A DNA stretch of 64,000 nucleotides from Actinoallomurus bryophytorum (GCF_006716425.1 NZ_VFOZ01000001.1:5642001-5706000); one strand, 5' to 3'. Shown: positions 9,364 through 19,210, numbered from the stretch's first letter. Numbers and translations are program-made. Notes: generated by a model from the letters alone, not told the origin.

Positions 9364-9459
9364 ATCGGACCACTCTCCCGCCACAGATCGACGATCGCGG
9401 GGAACACCGGCGCGGTGCGACCCGCCACGGCTCGAATCTCGGCTCTCTGCGCAGGGGTG

Positions 9460-10095
9460 TCAAGACTTTCCGGCGACACGATCGCGTGGCTCGCGCTCGT
9501 CGGTCTCGTCGAGCCACGCGACGTGATGACGGGCCGCCCAGTCCCGCCGGACGTGGCCGCGGAACATCCCGCTGAGCGACCCCGGGTCGCGCAGCGCGTA
9601 GTAGAGATGCCCGGCCACGACCACGAAGATCGCGAAGAACAGCCAGTCGTGCACGAACGTCGCGCCCGCGCGCAGTGAGTCCGGCCAGCGGTGGGGGAAG
9701 GTGAGGACGGCCCCGGTGCCGAGCATCACCAGGATCGCGCCGCCGGCGAACGCGGCGTTGAGCTTCTGCCCCGCGTTGTACTTGCCCACCGGGTGGATGC
9801 CGCGGCCGCGCACCGTGGCGCGGCGGTCCTTGCCGCGCAGCCACTCCCAGTCGGCGGGGGAGAAGCGGTTCAGGCGGCGAAGGTCGTCGCGGAAGGCGCG
9901 GGAGGCCCATCCCAGCAGCGCCGGCACCGGCAGCCCGAACCCGGCGTAGACGTGGATCAGGCGGATCAGGTGGCGGCGGCCGACCGTCTCCTCGAGCGCC
10001 GGGACGTACAGCACCGCCGCGGTCACGAGACAGATCAGCATCAGCAACGCCGTCGCGTGGTGGACCCAGCGGACGGGCCGCGTGAACCGGATCAT
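9460..10095 (-). CDS. Cytochrome b/b6-like membrane protein, partner of molybdoenzyme
   Basis: 211 residues with four hydrophobic segments, the formate dehydrogenase gamma/cytochrome b561-like layout. Histidines suited to haem ligation are present in helix 1 (VRWVHHATALL), helix 2 (IRLIHVYAGF) and helix 4 (TFVHDWLFFAIFVVVAGHLYYAL). The ATG at 10095 overlaps the stop of the upstream sulfite-oxidase-like gene (ATGA), showing translational coupling. It should anchor the molybdoenzyme to the membrane and pass electrons to or from quinones. An upstream in-frame extension is a shadow of the molybdoenzyme gene. Confidence 0.85.
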   Translation of the reverse strand: MIRFTRPVRWVHHATALLMLICLVTAAVLYVPALEETVGRRHLIRLIHVYAGFGLPVPALLGWASRAFRDDLRRLNRFSPADWEWLRGKDRRATVRGRGIHPVGKYNAGQKLNAAFAGGAILVMLGTGAVLTFPHRWPDSLRAGATFVHDWLFFAIFVVVAGHLYYALRDPGSLSGMFRGHVRRDWAARHHVAWLDETDEREPRDRVAGKS

Positions 10096-10781
10096 GACGT
10101 GTATCCGTTCGAGTGCCCGACCCAGCCGTCCACGTCGTACCCGCGTGTCTCCCAGTAGCCGGGCCGCACCTTGTCGACCAGCTCGATCCCGCTCAGCCAC
10201 TTCGTGGACTTGTAGCCGTACATCGGGTTGACGTACATCCGTACCGGCCCCCCGTGGTCATGGCTCACCGGACCGCCCAGCATGCCGGTGGCGACGATCA
10301 CGTCGCGCCGCCGCGCCTGTTCGAGCGTGAGGCTCTCGGTGTACTCGCCGTCGAAAGAGGTGAACTTGACCCCGCGCGCGCCGGCCCCCACGCCGACCGC
10401 GTCGAGCAGGTCGGGCAGCGCGACGCCCACCCAGGCCACCTTCGGGACGCTCCATCCGGTGACGCAGTGGAACGTGTCCGTCATCCGCGTCTGCGGAAGC
10501 GCCGTCTGCAGCTCGACGAAGCTGAAGTCGCGCGGGTGGTTCACCAGGCCGCGCACCGTCAGGTGGTAGTCGGCCGGCTCGATGCGTTTCACCGAACCGG
10601 TCACCGTGTAGAAGCGGAAGCCGCCGGCCGCGGGCACGATGCCGGAGATTCCCGAACTGACCGGTCCGAGCGCGCGGTTCACTCCACGCTGCACCTTGGC
10701 ACCCGTCACGACGCCGACGGCGCCTAGGCCGATCATGCCGAGCACGATGCGACGCCCGACCGGCGATCCTTCACTGCTCAC
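10092..10781 (-). CDS. Sulfite oxidase-like molybdopterin-dependent oxidoreductase
   Basis: 229 residues. An N-terminal RRIVLGMIGLGAVGVV segment resembles a Tat signal or anchor. The Moco domain contains the conserved cysteine in DTFHCVTGWSVPKVAWVGV, followed by GPVRMYVNPMYGYKSTKWLSGIEL, as in the YedY/MsrP-sulfite oxidase fold. It is a single-domain version with no dimerisation or haem domain. The downstream coupled gene encodes a membrane cytochrome b, as in YedYZ-like pairs. It should act outside or at the membrane face on an unknown substrate. The start is GTG at 10781. Confidence 0.85.
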   Translation of the reverse strand: MSSEGSPVGRRIVLGMIGLGAVGVVTGAKVQRGVNRALGPVSSGISGIVPAAGGFRFYTVTGSVKRIEPADYHLTVRGLVNHPRDFSFVELQTALPQTRMTDTFHCVTGWSVPKVAWVGVALPDLLDAVGVGAGARGVKFTSFDGEYTESLTLEQARRRDVIVATGMLGGPVSHDHGGPVRMYVNPMYGYKSTKWLSGIELVDKVRPGYWETRGYDVDGWVGHSNGYTS

Positions 10782-10902
10782 GTCCCTATTCGAACACTGC
10801 CGGAGCCGTATGCGAACCGATTCCGTCAGGACGTCAGAATTCCGTCATATCTTCCGCGGAAACCCGGATGCGCCCGCCACACCGCGGACGTAGTCTCGTG
10901 AC

Positions 10903-12114
10903 ATGACCTGGCGACATTGATCCTCACCTGAGGCGACGCTCGCGCGCAGGCTCTACGCCTACGCGTTCCTCGACGACTTCGTGCTGTTCTATCCCGTGTA
11001 CGCGGTGCTGTTCGCGGACGCGGGGCTGTCGGCCGCGAAGATCTCCTCGCTCTTCCTCCTCTGGTCGGTCACCGGCTTCGTGGTCGAGGTGCCGTCCGGA
11101 CTGTGGGCCGACGTCTTCTCCCGCAGGCTGCTGCTGATCGTCGCGCCCGCCCTCACTGGCGCGGGATACGCGCTGTGGACGTTCTTCCCCTCCTATTCCT
11201 TCTTCGCGCTGGGGTTCGTGCTGTGGGGCACCGGCAGCTCCCTGCGCTCGGGCGCCCTGCAGGCGCTGGTCTACGACGAGCTCGAACGCGCCGGTGCCGC
11301 CGGCGCCTACGCTCGCCTGATCGGCCGTTCGCAGGCCGCGGGCATGACCGCGGTCATGACGGCGACGGCCCTCGCCGCGCCGGTCATGCACCTGGGCGGC
11401 TTCCGCGCGGTGGGTGTCGCGAGCGTCGCCGTCACGCTCCTCGGCGTGCCGGTCGCGTGGTCGTTTCCCGAGTCGCGCGGCGGCGGACGGCACGGCGGGA
11501 GCCATCGCGACGTGCTGCGCGAGGGCCTGGCCGAGGCACGGGGGACGCCCGCAGTCCGACGCTGCCTGGTCATCGTCGCGGCTGTGTCCGGTGTGGACGC
11601 CCTGGAGGAGTACGTCCCGTTGCTCGCCCGCGCGACGGGCGCCGCCACCGCGACGGTGCCGTTCCTCGTCCTCATGGTCTCGGCGGGGATGGCCGCGGGC
11701 GGCTGGCTGGGCGGCCGGGGCACGCGCTGGGCGGCGCCGGCGCTGGCCGCCGGTTCCGTGTGTCTCGCGGCCGGTGGGGTCATCGGCAGGCCGGCCGGGC
11801 TCGTGCCCGTCGCGGTCGCGTTCGGCGTCTTCCAGTGGGCGATCGTCGCCGCCGACCTGCGGCTGCAGGAGCGCATCTCCGACCGCTCGCGGGCGACGCT
11901 GACGTCGATGGCCGGCTTCGGCACGGAGGTCGTGGCGGTGCTGACCTTCGCCGGTTACGCGCTGGGCTCCTCCTGGATGGGGCCGGGCCCGCTGTTCACG
12001 CTCGCCGCCGTCCCGTACGCCGTCATCGCGCTGGCCATGGGGGCGGACCGGGCGGGTTCCGGTACGCGGCGCGCGCTTGGGAGGATGATGAGAGGCCCGG
12101 GGAAGGAAAGGTAG
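10903..12114 (+). pseudogene. MFS transporter with in-frame TGA at codon 6
   Basis: An MFS protein of about 400 residues, 12 membrane segments, with the loop 2-3 signature VPSGLWADVFSRR. The reading frame begins naturally at the ATG at 10903 but reads M-T-W-R-H-stop, the TGA being at 10918-10920; coding then continues in the same frame without a break through LARRLYAYAFLDDFVLFYPVYAV. No in-frame ATG, GTG or TTG lies between the TGA and GTG 10981, and starting at 10981 would remove most of helix 1. TAGTCT at 10891-10896 is placed like a -10 box for a leaderless message. It may be a nonsense mutation, a sequencing error, or a gene using an unusual start. The body shows no other damage. Confidence 0.6.
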
Positions 12115-12120
12115 GACGTC

Positions 12121-12699
12121 GTGACGGTTTCGCTGCCCATCGCGCCGGAGGCCAACGCACTGCTCAACCGCAGCCCGCTGGCGCTGCTGATGGCGATGCT
12201 GCTCGACCAGCAGGTGCCGCTCGAACGCGCGTTCTCGGCGCCGGCCGACCTCGCGCGGCGGCTCGGGCACGATCCCGACGTCGAGGAGCTGGCCGGCTAC
12301 GACCCGGACGCCCTCGTCGCCGTCTTCAGCCAGCGCCCCGCGCTCCACCGCTTTCCCAAGGCGATGGCCGCGCGGGTACAGACGCTGTGCCGGCTTCTCC
12401 TCCAGCATTACGACGGCGACGCCGAGCGGGTGTGGGCGGATGCGGGGACCGGTCGTGAGCTGCTCGAACGCGTGGGTGCGCTGCCCGGCTTCGGCGAGCA
12501 GAAGGCGAAGATCTTCGTCGCGCTGCTCGGTAAGCGGCTCGGCGTGCGGCCGGAGGGCTGGCGCGAGGCGGCCGGCCCGTACGGCGAGGACGCGGCACAC
12601 CGCTCCATCGCCGACATCGTGGATGAGGACTCGCTCGGCAAGGTGCGCAGCCACAAGCAGCAGATGAAGGCGGCCGCGAAGGCCAAGAACAAGGCGTAG
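12121..12699 (+). CDS. HhH-GPD-type base-excision DNA repair protein
   Basis: 192 residues from GTG 12121, with a purine-rich AGGAAAGGTAGGA upstream. The helix-hairpin-helix is visible as ERVGALPGFGEQKAKIFVALLGKRLGV, and the N-terminal LLMAMLLDQQVPLERAF matches the actinobacterial HhH-GPD subgroup. Members are relatives of endonuclease III/AlkA glycosylases; substrate unknown. A basic tail rich in K and A (KQQMKAAAKAKNKA) probably contacts DNA. It lies 6 bp after the MFS gene and may be cotranscribed with it. Confidence 0.85.
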   Translation: MTVSLPIAPEANALLNRSPLALLMAMLLDQQVPLERAFSAPADLARRLGHDPDVEELAGYDPDALVAVFSQRPALHRFPKAMAARVQTLCRLLLQHYDGDAERVWADAGTGRELLERVGALPGFGEQKAKIFVALLGKRLGVRPEGWREAAGPYGEDAAHRSIADIVDEDSLGKVRSHKQQMKAAAKAKNKA

Positions 12700-13112
12700 G
12701 GGCGGTGTGCCCGGTTCGGTGGTGCCGGTGAGCGCCGTCCAGGGGGCGCCGGACCGAAACGGACTCAAGCGGACGAAAAAGTAAAGGTCAATTAAGAATT
12801 ACCGATATTCGGCGACACGCCGTCCGTAATTTCTCCCCCGTACGCTGCGAGAACGCTGCTCATCGGCCCGTATGCCGCATGAGAGACGCGCCGAGATCGG
12901 CGATCTCGCCCGCCACCCTGCGGCTGGCGCTTATTATCTTCTTTCCTGCCGGGTACGCGGCTTCGCGCCGCGTGGCCGGCCGGGCGAGGATGGGCCGTGC
13001 GCTTCGCGGCCGGCGATAACGATGCCGAACGGGGCTTCCGTCGGCGGCGAACCACCGAGATGATGAAAATCTGACTCCGAGCGGTGTTGTGTTGGAGAAC
13101 GGGAGCGCTAGC
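12700..13112. other. Intergenic region left of the IS element
   Basis: About 410 bp with no convincing gene. It contains a 17-bp inverted repeat, CGAGATC-GGC-GATCTCG, at 12892-12908, and an AT-richer stretch at 12775-12830 that could hold a promoter. Frames crossing it have poor composition. Confidence 0.4.
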
Positions 13113-13133
13113 TGTACTGACCACGGAGGTTGG
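13113..13133. repeat. Left terminal inverted repeat of IS481-family element
   Basis: Begins TGTACTGACC and pairs imperfectly with the right end at about 14160-14176; differences include A/T changes at positions 4 and 8. Confidence 0.8.
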
Positions 13134-13227
13134 TGACGGCGACACGGTGCGATGATCTTGAAATAGGTGAGGGCCTTCTGGCTCGGTGTGGATTGCGACA
13201 TCTGCACCGGCGACCAGAAAGGCCCTC

Positions 13228-14181
13228 ATGCCGCACCGTAACGCACCCCTGAGTGAGACCGGACGCCTTCGCCTGGCCCGCTGTGTCGTGGAGGACGGCT
13301 GGCCGCTACGGCGGGCCGCTGAACGCTTCCAGGTCTCGGTCACGACCGCCCAGCGGTGGGCAAGCCGCTACCGCACCCACGGTGAGGCCGGGATGGCCGA
13401 CCGTTCCAGCCGCCCACACACCAGCCCACGGCGTACCCCGACCCGGACCGAGCGGCGGATCATCAAGGTCCGGGTGGCGCGGCGGTGGGGACCGGCGCGG
13501 ATCGCCGGCCTGCTGCATCTGAACCCGGCCACTGTGCACCGGGTCCTGGTGCGCTACCGGCTCAACCGGCTGGCCTGGACCGACCGGGCGACCGGCCGGG
13601 TGATCCGCCGCTACGAACACCAAGCACCGGGCGACCTGGTCCACGTCGACATCAAGAAACTCGGCAACATCCCCGACGGCGGCGGACACAAGACCCTAGG
13701 CCGCCAGGCGGGGCGTAAGACCCGCTCCGGCGCCGGGTACAGCTACATCCATACCGCCGTCGATGACCACTCCCGCCTGGCCTACAGCGAAATCCTCACC
13801 GACGAGAAGAAACACACCGCCGCCGCGTTCTGGACCCGCGCCCAGGCCTTCTTCACCTCCTGCGGCATCACCGTCCAACGCGTCCTGACCGACAACGGCG
13901 CCTGCTACAAATCCCACCCCTGGCGCGACGTCCTGGCCACCGCCGGCATCGTCCACAAACGCACCCGCCCCTACCGGCCCCAGACCAACGGCAAGGTCGA
14001 ACGCCTCAACCGCACCCTGCTGGAGGAATGGGCCTACGCCCGCCCCTACCGATCAGAGACCGAACGACGCCAAGCCTTCCCCGACTGGCTGCACGCCTAC
14101 AACCACCACCGCGGACACACCGCACTGAACGGCCAACCACCCGCCAGCCGCATCCCCAACCTCACGGGACAGAACAGCTAG
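13228..14181 (+). CDS. IS481-family transposase (DDE integrase fold)
   Basis: 317 residues. An N-terminal helix-turn-helix (DGWPLRRAAERFQVSVTTAQRWASRYR) is followed by a basic second HTH (RIAGLLHLNPATVHRVL) and an rve-type catalytic core. The DDE residues are visible as HVDIKKL, LTDNGACYKS and NGKVERLNRTLLEEW. The ATG at 13228 has AAAGG upstream; earlier in-frame starts lie in the element end. The last codons AGC TAG are partly supplied by the duplicated GCTAGC target, so the stop codon is created by insertion. The frame is intact and probably active. Confidence 0.92.
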   Translation: MPHRNAPLSETGRLRLARCVVEDGWPLRRAAERFQVSVTTAQRWASRYRTHGEAGMADRSSRPHTSPRRTPTRTERRIIKVRVARRWGPARIAGLLHLNPATVHRVLVRYRLNRLAWTDRATGRVIRRYEHQAPGDLVHVDIKKLGNIPDGGGHKTLGRQAGRKTRSGAGYSYIHTAVDDHSRLAYSEILTDEKKHTAAAFWTRAQAFFTSCGITVQRVLTDNGACYKSHPWRDVLATAGIVHKRTRPYRPQTNGKVERLNRTLLEEWAYARPYRSETERRQAFPDWLHAYNHHRGHTALNGQPPASRIPNLTGQNS

Positions 14182-14254
14182 CCTGCTCCCATTCACCCAT
14201 AGTGATGCGGAAATGCCTAGCAGTAGGCCCAGGCGCGCGACGGAGGTGTCTACC

Positions 14255-16312
14255 ATGAGCACCGATACGTCCGTGCCGCATCCCCGGCTCTCCGGTCTCG
14301 ACGCGTCGGACTCGGCGCTGTTCGCCACGTTGCTACGGGAGGCTCCGATCGGGTTCGCGCTCTTCGATACCGACCTGCGTTTCAAGCGCGCCAACGAGAC
14401 GCTCGCCCGTCTGCACGGCGTCGCCGTCACCGACCTCGAGGGCAAGAAGCCGTCCGAGGTGCTCCCCGACGAGTTCGGCGAGATCGTCGAGGGCGCGGTC
14501 CGCAAGGTCGTCGACGAGGACCGTCCGGTGCTCGACGTCGACCTGCAGATCGACGGACGGCACTGGGCGTACTCCTGGTTCCCCTCACGTGCCGCCGACG
14601 GTGCGATGACGGGTGTCGTGCTCGTCGTCGTGGACGTCACCGACCGTGTCCTCGCCGAGACGTCCATCCGCCGCAAAGAAGAGCGCTACCGCTCCCTGGT
14701 CGAGGCCAGCTCGCAGGTCGTCTGGGTGACCATGCCGACCGGCAAGGTCGTCGACGACGCGCCCGAATGGCGCGCCATCACCGGTCAGACGCACGAGGAG
14801 TACGCCGCGGACGGCTGGCTGGGCGCCGTGCACACCGAGGACCGCAACCGCATCGAGGACGCCTGGCAGGCGTGCGTGTCCGGCGACCGCATCTTCGAGG
14901 CGACGTACCGCATCCGCACCCGTGCCGGCGGCTACCGCAACTACGACGTACGCGCGGTGCCGATCCGCCGCGACGGCGAGATCGTCGAGTGGGTCGGTGC
15001 CAACACCGACGTCACCGGCAAGCGCGAGGCCGAGGAGATGCGGGGACGGCTCACCGAGCAGCTCTCCGCCGCCGCGCTGCGCACCGCACGGCTCCAGCAG
15101 GCGACGTCGATGCTGGCCGAGGCGCTGACGGTCAACCAGGTGGTCGCCGTGATCACCGAGGTCGGCCGGTCCGCCATCGGCGCCGACCGCTCCGCGGTCG
15201 CGCTTCTCGACGATGACAAGGTGCGGCTGCGCACCATCACGCCGGGTGGCATTCCCGAGCTTCCGGGTCCGCCCCGCGAGGAGATCGGGATCGAGGACGC
15301 GAGCGTGATGTCGATCGCCGTGCGCGAACGCCGCCCGTTCCTCGCCGAGAACCCCGAGAGCCTGCGCGGCCAGATCCCGGCCGAGGAGATCGACACGTTC
15401 GCCCGGCTGACCGACGAGCGCGCCTGGGTGGGCCTCCCGCTGCTGGCCGCCGGCCGCGCGCTCGGCGCTCTCCGTTTCTCGTTCACACGGCCTCGCGAGA
15501 TCACCGAGGAGGAGAGGGTCTTCCTCGAGGCGCTCGCCGGCCAGTGCGCACTCGCGGTCGAGCGCGCCACGCTGTTCGAGCGCGAGCACAAGACCGCTGA
15601 GGCGCTGCAGCGCAGCCTCCTGCCGGACCAGCTGCCCCAGCTTCCTTCGATGCAGCTCGCGGCCCGCTACCAGCCCGCGACACGCCACGTGCAGGTCGGC
15701 GGCGACTGGTACGACGCCTTCCCGCTGCAGGACAACCAGGTGGCGATCGCGATCGGCGACGTCATGGGCAAGGGGGTCAAGGCCGCGGCCGGAATGGGCC
15801 GCGTGCGCAACGCTCTGCGCGCCCTCGCCCTCAACGACCCGCGTCCCGCGGCGGTGCTGTCCGGCCTCGACCGGCTGTTCACCGCCACCGAGGGCCTGGA
15901 GCAGATCACGACGCTCGCGTACGCCGTGATCGATCCGGCCACGGGCGAGGGCGTGATCAGCAACGCGGGACATCTGCCCCCGTTGTTGATCTTCCCGGAC
16001 GCGCCGCCGAAGGTCAGTACGGCCGAGGCCGGCACCCCGCTCGGCTGGCCCTCACAGCGACATCAAACAAAGTTTTCCGTTCCACCCGGCAACACTGTGG
16101 TCTTCTACTCCGATGGACTTGTGGAGAACCGAAGACGGGGACTCGACGCCGGCCTCGACGAGATCGTGGCCATCGCCGCCGATGCTCCGCCCGAGGTGCT
16201 CGCGGATCCTGAGATACTTGTCGACTTCCTGGTGGATCGGATGCTGGCCGGGTATGACCATGATGATGACGTGACCGTACTTGCCCTACATGTTCCGCCG
16301 AAGACGGCGTAG
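14255..16312 (+). CDS. PAS-PAS-GAF-PP2C (SpoIIE-type) serine phosphatase
   Basis: 685 residues, soluble. Domains in order: PAS (about 20-130, [24 protein letters not shown]), second PAS with PAC (about 140-255, ending [28 protein letters not shown]), GAF (about 285-435), then a SpoIIE-like PP2C domain (about 450-680) with the metal-site segments [18 protein letters not shown] and GHLPPLLI, and the terminal [11 protein letters not shown]. Such proteins usually dephosphorylate anti-anti-sigma factors in partner-switching stress circuits; no partner gene is adjacent. The start follows GGAGGTGTCTACC and lies 72 bp from the IS element. The principal sigma factor gene follows 197 bp downstream. Confidence 0.9.
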   Translation: MSTDTSVPHPRLSGLDASDSALFATLLREAPIGFALFDTDLRFKRANETLARLHGVAVTDLEGKKPSEVLPDEFGEIVEGAVRKVVDEDRPVLDVDLQIDGRHWAYSWFPSRAADGAMTGVVLVVVDVTDRVLAETSIRRKEERYRSLVEASSQVVWVTMPTGKVVDDAPEWRAITGQTHEEYAADGWLGAVHTEDRNRIEDAWQACVSGDRIFEATYRIRTRAGGYRNYDVRAVPIRRDGEIVEWVGANTDVTGKREAEEMRGRLTEQLSAAALRTARLQQATSMLAEALTVNQVVAVITEVGRSAIGADRSAVALLDDDKVRLRTITPGGIPELPGPPREEIGIEDASVMSIAVRERRPFLAENPESLRGQIPAEEIDTFARLTDERAWVGLPLLAAGRALGALRFSFTRPREITEEERVFLEALAGQCALAVERATLFEREHKTAEALQRSLLPDQLPQLPSMQLAARYQPATRHVQVGGDWYDAFPLQDNQVAIAIGDVMGKGVKAAAGMGRVRNALRALALNDPRPAAVLSGLDRLFTATEGLEQITTLAYAVIDPATGEGVISNAGHLPPLLIFPDAPPKVSTAEAGTPLGWPSQRHQTKFSVPPGNTVVFYSDGLVENRRRGLDAGLDEIVAIAADAPPEVLADPEILVDFLVDRMLAGYDHDDDVTVLALHVPPKTA

Positions 16313-16509
16313 CACGTACGAAGGACCACCCCAAGCCCTCTAAGGTGGTGGTCACCGGGTCGGACTCCACCGTGCGGAATAGGCAGGCGTACCAGAATGC
16401 TGGATCGAGAGTGAGGCAGGGGTACGCTGCTCAACGCAAAGCGTCTACGGGGCCGGCGCCCGATACAGCACTGGGTCAACATAGCCACACGTTCGTTCGA
16501 GAGGTGTTT

Positions 16510-18138
16510 GTGTCGCCTGCGAGTTCGACCTCCAAGCCGTCCGAGCTGCACGAGCACGTTGTCAGGCAATTGATCGAGCGTGGGCGTTCCCAGGGCTACC
16601 TCGAGGCCGATGATGTACGCCGTGCGTTCGAGGAGGCCGACATTCCCGTGTCGAAGGCCTCGAGCATCTTGCGGAGTCTTAGCAAGGAGGGTGTGACCGT
16701 CATGGTGAGCGCTGCCGACTCCGCGGCGCCTAAGCGCGCGCGCAACAGCAGCAAGCGTGCGACGCCCGCGACCAAGAAGACCAAGACGACTGCCGCTACC
16801 AAGGAGCAGGACTCGGTGACCGCGGTCGTCGAGGACGACGCCGAGGCGCCGCCCAAGCCTGCTCGCGCCAAGAAGAGCGCCGCCAAGCCGAAGAAGGCGG
16901 CGCCGGCGAAGAAGTCCGCGCCGCAGCCCGTCGCGAAGGCCGTAAAAGAGCCTGAGGACGGCGAGGACGTCAGCGATGCCGACATCGAGGTCACCGACAT
17001 CGATGAGGCCGACCTGAACGATCTCGGCGACGACGTCGTGGCCGCCGATCTCGAGACCGGCGTCGACGACACGGACACCGAGGTCGTGGCCGAGGCCGCG
17101 CCTGAGGCGGAGCCCGAGGAGGCCCCCGCCCCGGCCGCGGAGAAGAAGCCGACGTCGGAGGACGAGTCGTTCGTCATCGGTGACGACGACGAGGACGCCC
17201 CGGCGCAGCAGATCGCGGCCGCCGGCGCGACCGCCGACCCCGTCAAGGACTATCTCAAGCAGATCGGCAAGGTCCCGCTGCTCAACGCCGAGCAGGAGGT
17301 CGAGCTGGCCAAGCGCATCGAGGCCGGCCTGTTCGCCGAGGAAAAGCTCGCCCTCGAGCGGACCGTCCTGGAGTTCCAGGTGCTCGACGACCTCGAGTGG
17401 ATCGCCGAGGACGGCCGCCGGGCCAAGAACCACCTCCTCGAGGCCAACCTCCGGCTGGTCGTCTCGCTGGCCAAGCGCTACACCGGTCGCGGCATGCTCT
17501 TCCTGGACCTCATCCAGGAGGGCAACCTCGGCCTGATCCGCGCCGTCGAGAAGTTCGACTACACCAAGGGTTACAAGTTCTCGACCTACGCCACCTGGTG
17601 GATCCGGCAGGCGATCACCCGGGCGATGGCCGACCAGGCCCGGACGATCCGTATACCGGTCCACATGGTCGAGGTCATCAACAAGCTGGCCCGCGTGCAG
17701 CGCCAGATGCTCCAGGACCTCGGCCGTGAGCCGACCCCGGAGGAGCTGGCCAAGGAGCTCGACATGACGCCTGAAAAGGTGGTCGAGGTCCAAAAGTACG
17801 GCCGTGAGCCCATCTCGCTGCACACACCGCTCGGTGAGGACGGTGACAGTGAGTTCGGTGACCTCATCGAGGACTCCGAGGCCATCGTGCCGGCCGACGC
17901 GGTCAGCTTCACGCTGCTGCAGGAGCAACTGCACTCGGTGCTCGACACGCTGAGCGAGCGGGAGGCCGGCGTGGTCTCCATGCGGTTCGGCCTCACCGAC
18001 GGGCAGCCGAAGACCTTGGACGAGATCGGCAAGGTCTACGGCGTCACCCGCGAGCGGATCCGTCAGATCGAGTCCAAGACCATGTCGAAGCTGCGTCACC
18101 CGTCGCGCTCGCAGGTGCTGCGCGACTACCTCGACTGA
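16510..18138 (+). CDS. hrdB: Principal RNA polymerase sigma factor (RpoD/HrdB type)
   Basis: 542 residues. After a region 1.1-like N-terminus ([29 protein letters not shown]) comes a Lys/Ala-rich then acidic low-complexity linker (about 75-235), typical of actinobacterial primary sigma factors. Region 1.2 starts about residue 242 ([16 protein letters not shown]). Region 2 holds [18 protein letters not shown] and [17 protein letters not shown], and region 4 ends [23 protein letters not shown]. It directs housekeeping transcription. The GTG at 16510 has GAGAGG seven bases upstream, and the family N-terminus starts here; the open frame to 16345 is not needed. A strong terminator follows. Confidence 0.95.
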   Translation: MSPASSTSKPSELHEHVVRQLIERGRSQGYLEADDVRRAFEEADIPVSKASSILRSLSKEGVTVMVSAADSAAPKRARNSSKRATPATKKTKTTAATKEQDSVTAVVEDDAEAPPKPARAKKSAAKPKKAAPAKKSAPQPVAKAVKEPEDGEDVSDADIEVTDIDEADLNDLGDDVVAADLETGVDDTDTEVVAEAAPEAEPEEAPAPAAEKKPTSEDESFVIGDDDEDAPAQQIAAAGATADPVKDYLKQIGKVPLLNAEQEVELAKRIEAGLFAEEKLALERTVLEFQVLDDLEWIAEDGRRAKNHLLEANLRLVVSLAKRYTGRGMLFLDLIQEGNLGLIRAVEKFDYTKGYKFSTYATWWIRQAITRAMADQARTIRIPVHMVEVINKLARVQRQMLQDLGREPTPEELAKELDMTPEKVVEVQKYGREPISLHTPLGEDGDSEFGDLIEDSEAIVPADAVSFTLLQEQLHSVLDTLSEREAGVVSMRFGLTDGQPKTLDEIGKVYGVTRERIRQIESKTMSKLRHPSRSQVLRDYLD

Positions 18139-18153
18139 GTCATCACGATCGGG

Positions 18154-18188
18154 GGCCCGGACCGTTCACGGTCCGGGCCTTCGTTTTT
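18154..18188 (+). terminator. Rho-independent terminator after the sigma factor gene
   Basis: A perfect 11-bp stem, GGCCCGGACCG with CGGTCCGGGCC, encloses the loop TTCA and is followed by a T-rich run (TTCGTTTTT). It begins 15 bp after the sigma factor stop and could also serve the convergent yaaA gene less well. Confidence 0.9.
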
Positions 18189-18257
18189 CGCCGAGGGCGC
18201 TTGCGGCGAACGGCGGGAGCCGGCCTGGTCGCGCGCGGTCCCCTCCGCGTGGGCTGC

Positions 18258-18983
18258 TCAGTCGGCGATGACGACGTCGACGGCGGAGCCGTTGAGCTCG
18301 GCGGCGTACCCCAGATCGAGCAGGGTCTTGACCAGTTCCTCCGGGGTCGCCGGATCCGCGGCGTTCCGCAGCAGCGCCCGGGCGACCGCGCCCCGCGTCG
18401 CCTTGGCCATGTGGCTGACCACCGTCCGCGTGCCGTCGCGCTCGCGGAAGACCCTCACCTTGACGGCCGGCGGACGCCACGCGGCGGCGTACGGCGCCGA
18501 GCGCATGTCCACGATGAGGTCCCCGGTGGGCAGTGCGGCGGTCAGGATGGGCCGCCAGACGGCCGCGAGAGCGCCCAGGGGCGGCAGGCGTACGTTCATT
18601 GCCAGTCGGTATGCGGGGACGCGGTCGGCGACCCTCAGGGCGCCCCACAGGCCCGAGAAGATCAAGATGGACCGTGCGGCTCGGTCCGGGTCCAGTGTGG
18701 CCAGGCCCAGATTGTCGTACAGCACGCCGGTGTAGAGCTCCGCGGCCGGCAGTGCGGGGGCCGTCCGCAGTCCGCGGTTGCGCGTGATCTCGGCCGCCTG
18801 GCCGGGGGACAGGCCCAGCGTCTGCCGTGCGGTGCCCTCAGGACCGGCGCAGAGGGCCTCCAGGGCGCGGAGCACGCGTTCGCGGGTGGGAGTGAGGCCG
18901 GGGAAGCTGAGCGAGCCCGTGTCGAGCGGTGGCGCGTCCGCGCCGGCCGCCTTGCTCTCCGACGGCGGCAACAAGATCAGCAT
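18258..18983 (-). CDS. yaaA: Peroxide stress protein YaaA (DUF328 family)
   Basis: 241 residues with the family start MLILLPPSESK, then DRAARSILIFSGLWGALRVADRVPAYRLAMN and the terminal GRTVVSHMAKATRG-like block (here TRTVVSHMAKATRGAVARAL). In E. coli YaaA lowers free iron during peroxide stress and binds DNA. The ATG at 18983 is preceded by GGGGGGAC; a longer open frame upstream crosses the triplicated 25-bp repeat and is not family sequence. It is single and convergent with the sigma factor gene. Confidence 0.9.
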   Translation of the reverse strand: MLILLPPSESKAAGADAPPLDTGSLSFPGLTPTRERVLRALEALCAGPEGTARQTLGLSPGQAAEITRNRGLRTAPALPAAELYTGVLYDNLGLATLDPDRAARSILIFSGLWGALRVADRVPAYRLAMNVRLPPLGALAAVWRPILTAALPTGDLIVDMRSAPYAAAWRPPAVKVRVFRERDGTRTVVSHMAKATRGAVARALLRNAADPATPEELVKTLLDLGYAAELNGSAVDVVIAD

Positions 18984-19135
18984 CGTCCCCCCAGGCCCTC
19001 GGCCGTGTGGTCCGGGGCGTCGTACCGAAAGCGTCGTACGGACAGTGTCGTCCACGCGGTGTCGTTCCGGAGTCATGGGCGTCCGGGCGCGGCGGCCGTA
19101 CTGGTCTCGTCGTCGTTGGCGGGCCTTCGTCGCGG

Positions 19136-19210
19136 CCTGAGCGGGCTGGGCGCACTCACGCCTGAGCGGGCTGGGCGCACTCACGCCTGAGCGGGCTGGG
19201 CGCACTCACG
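19136..19210. repeat. Three perfect tandem copies of a 25-bp unit
   Basis: The unit starts CCTGAGCGGGCTGGGCGC and recurs at 19136, 19161 and 19186 without mismatch, with a partial fourth start (CCTGAGCG) at 19212 after one extra G. It lies upstream of yaaA in a gene-free stretch (18984-19379). Confidence 0.9.

Larger units (their letters stand above)
13107..14182 (+). mobile_element. IS481-family insertion sequence with 6-bp target duplication
   Basis: The element body is 13113-14176 (1064 bp). Its left end reads TGTACTGACCACGGAGG and the right end, read inward, TGTTCTGTCCCGTGAGG, giving imperfect terminal inverted repeats starting TGT. It is flanked on both sides by GCTAGC (13107-13112 and 14177-14182), a 6-bp duplication matching the NCTAGN target described for IS481. 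One transposase gene fills the element. Clean ends, intact transposase and perfect target duplication suggest a recent insertion. It landed between the HhH-GPD gene and the PP2C phosphatase gene, 72 bp ahead of the latter's start, and could have altered its promoter. Confidence 0.9.

Noticed and set aside
10924-12768. A 614-residue minus-strand frame opposite the MFS and HhH-GPD genes
   Set aside because: Arg/His/Gly-rich shadow; both plus-strand genes have clear family motifs.
12892-12908. Inverted repeat CGAGATC-GGC-GATCTCG as an operator
   Set aside because: It has no nearby promoter or gene start; mentioned only in the intergenic entry.
12792-13343. A 183-residue minus-strand frame crossing the left IS end
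   Set aside because: It runs through the IS boundary and the transposase start with no family features, so it is a chance frame.
16105-18099. A 664-residue minus-strand frame opposite the sigma factor gene
   Set aside because: Composition (Leu/Arg/Val/Asp-rich) is that of an antisense shadow of a GC-rich gene; the sense strand encodes a clear sigma factor.
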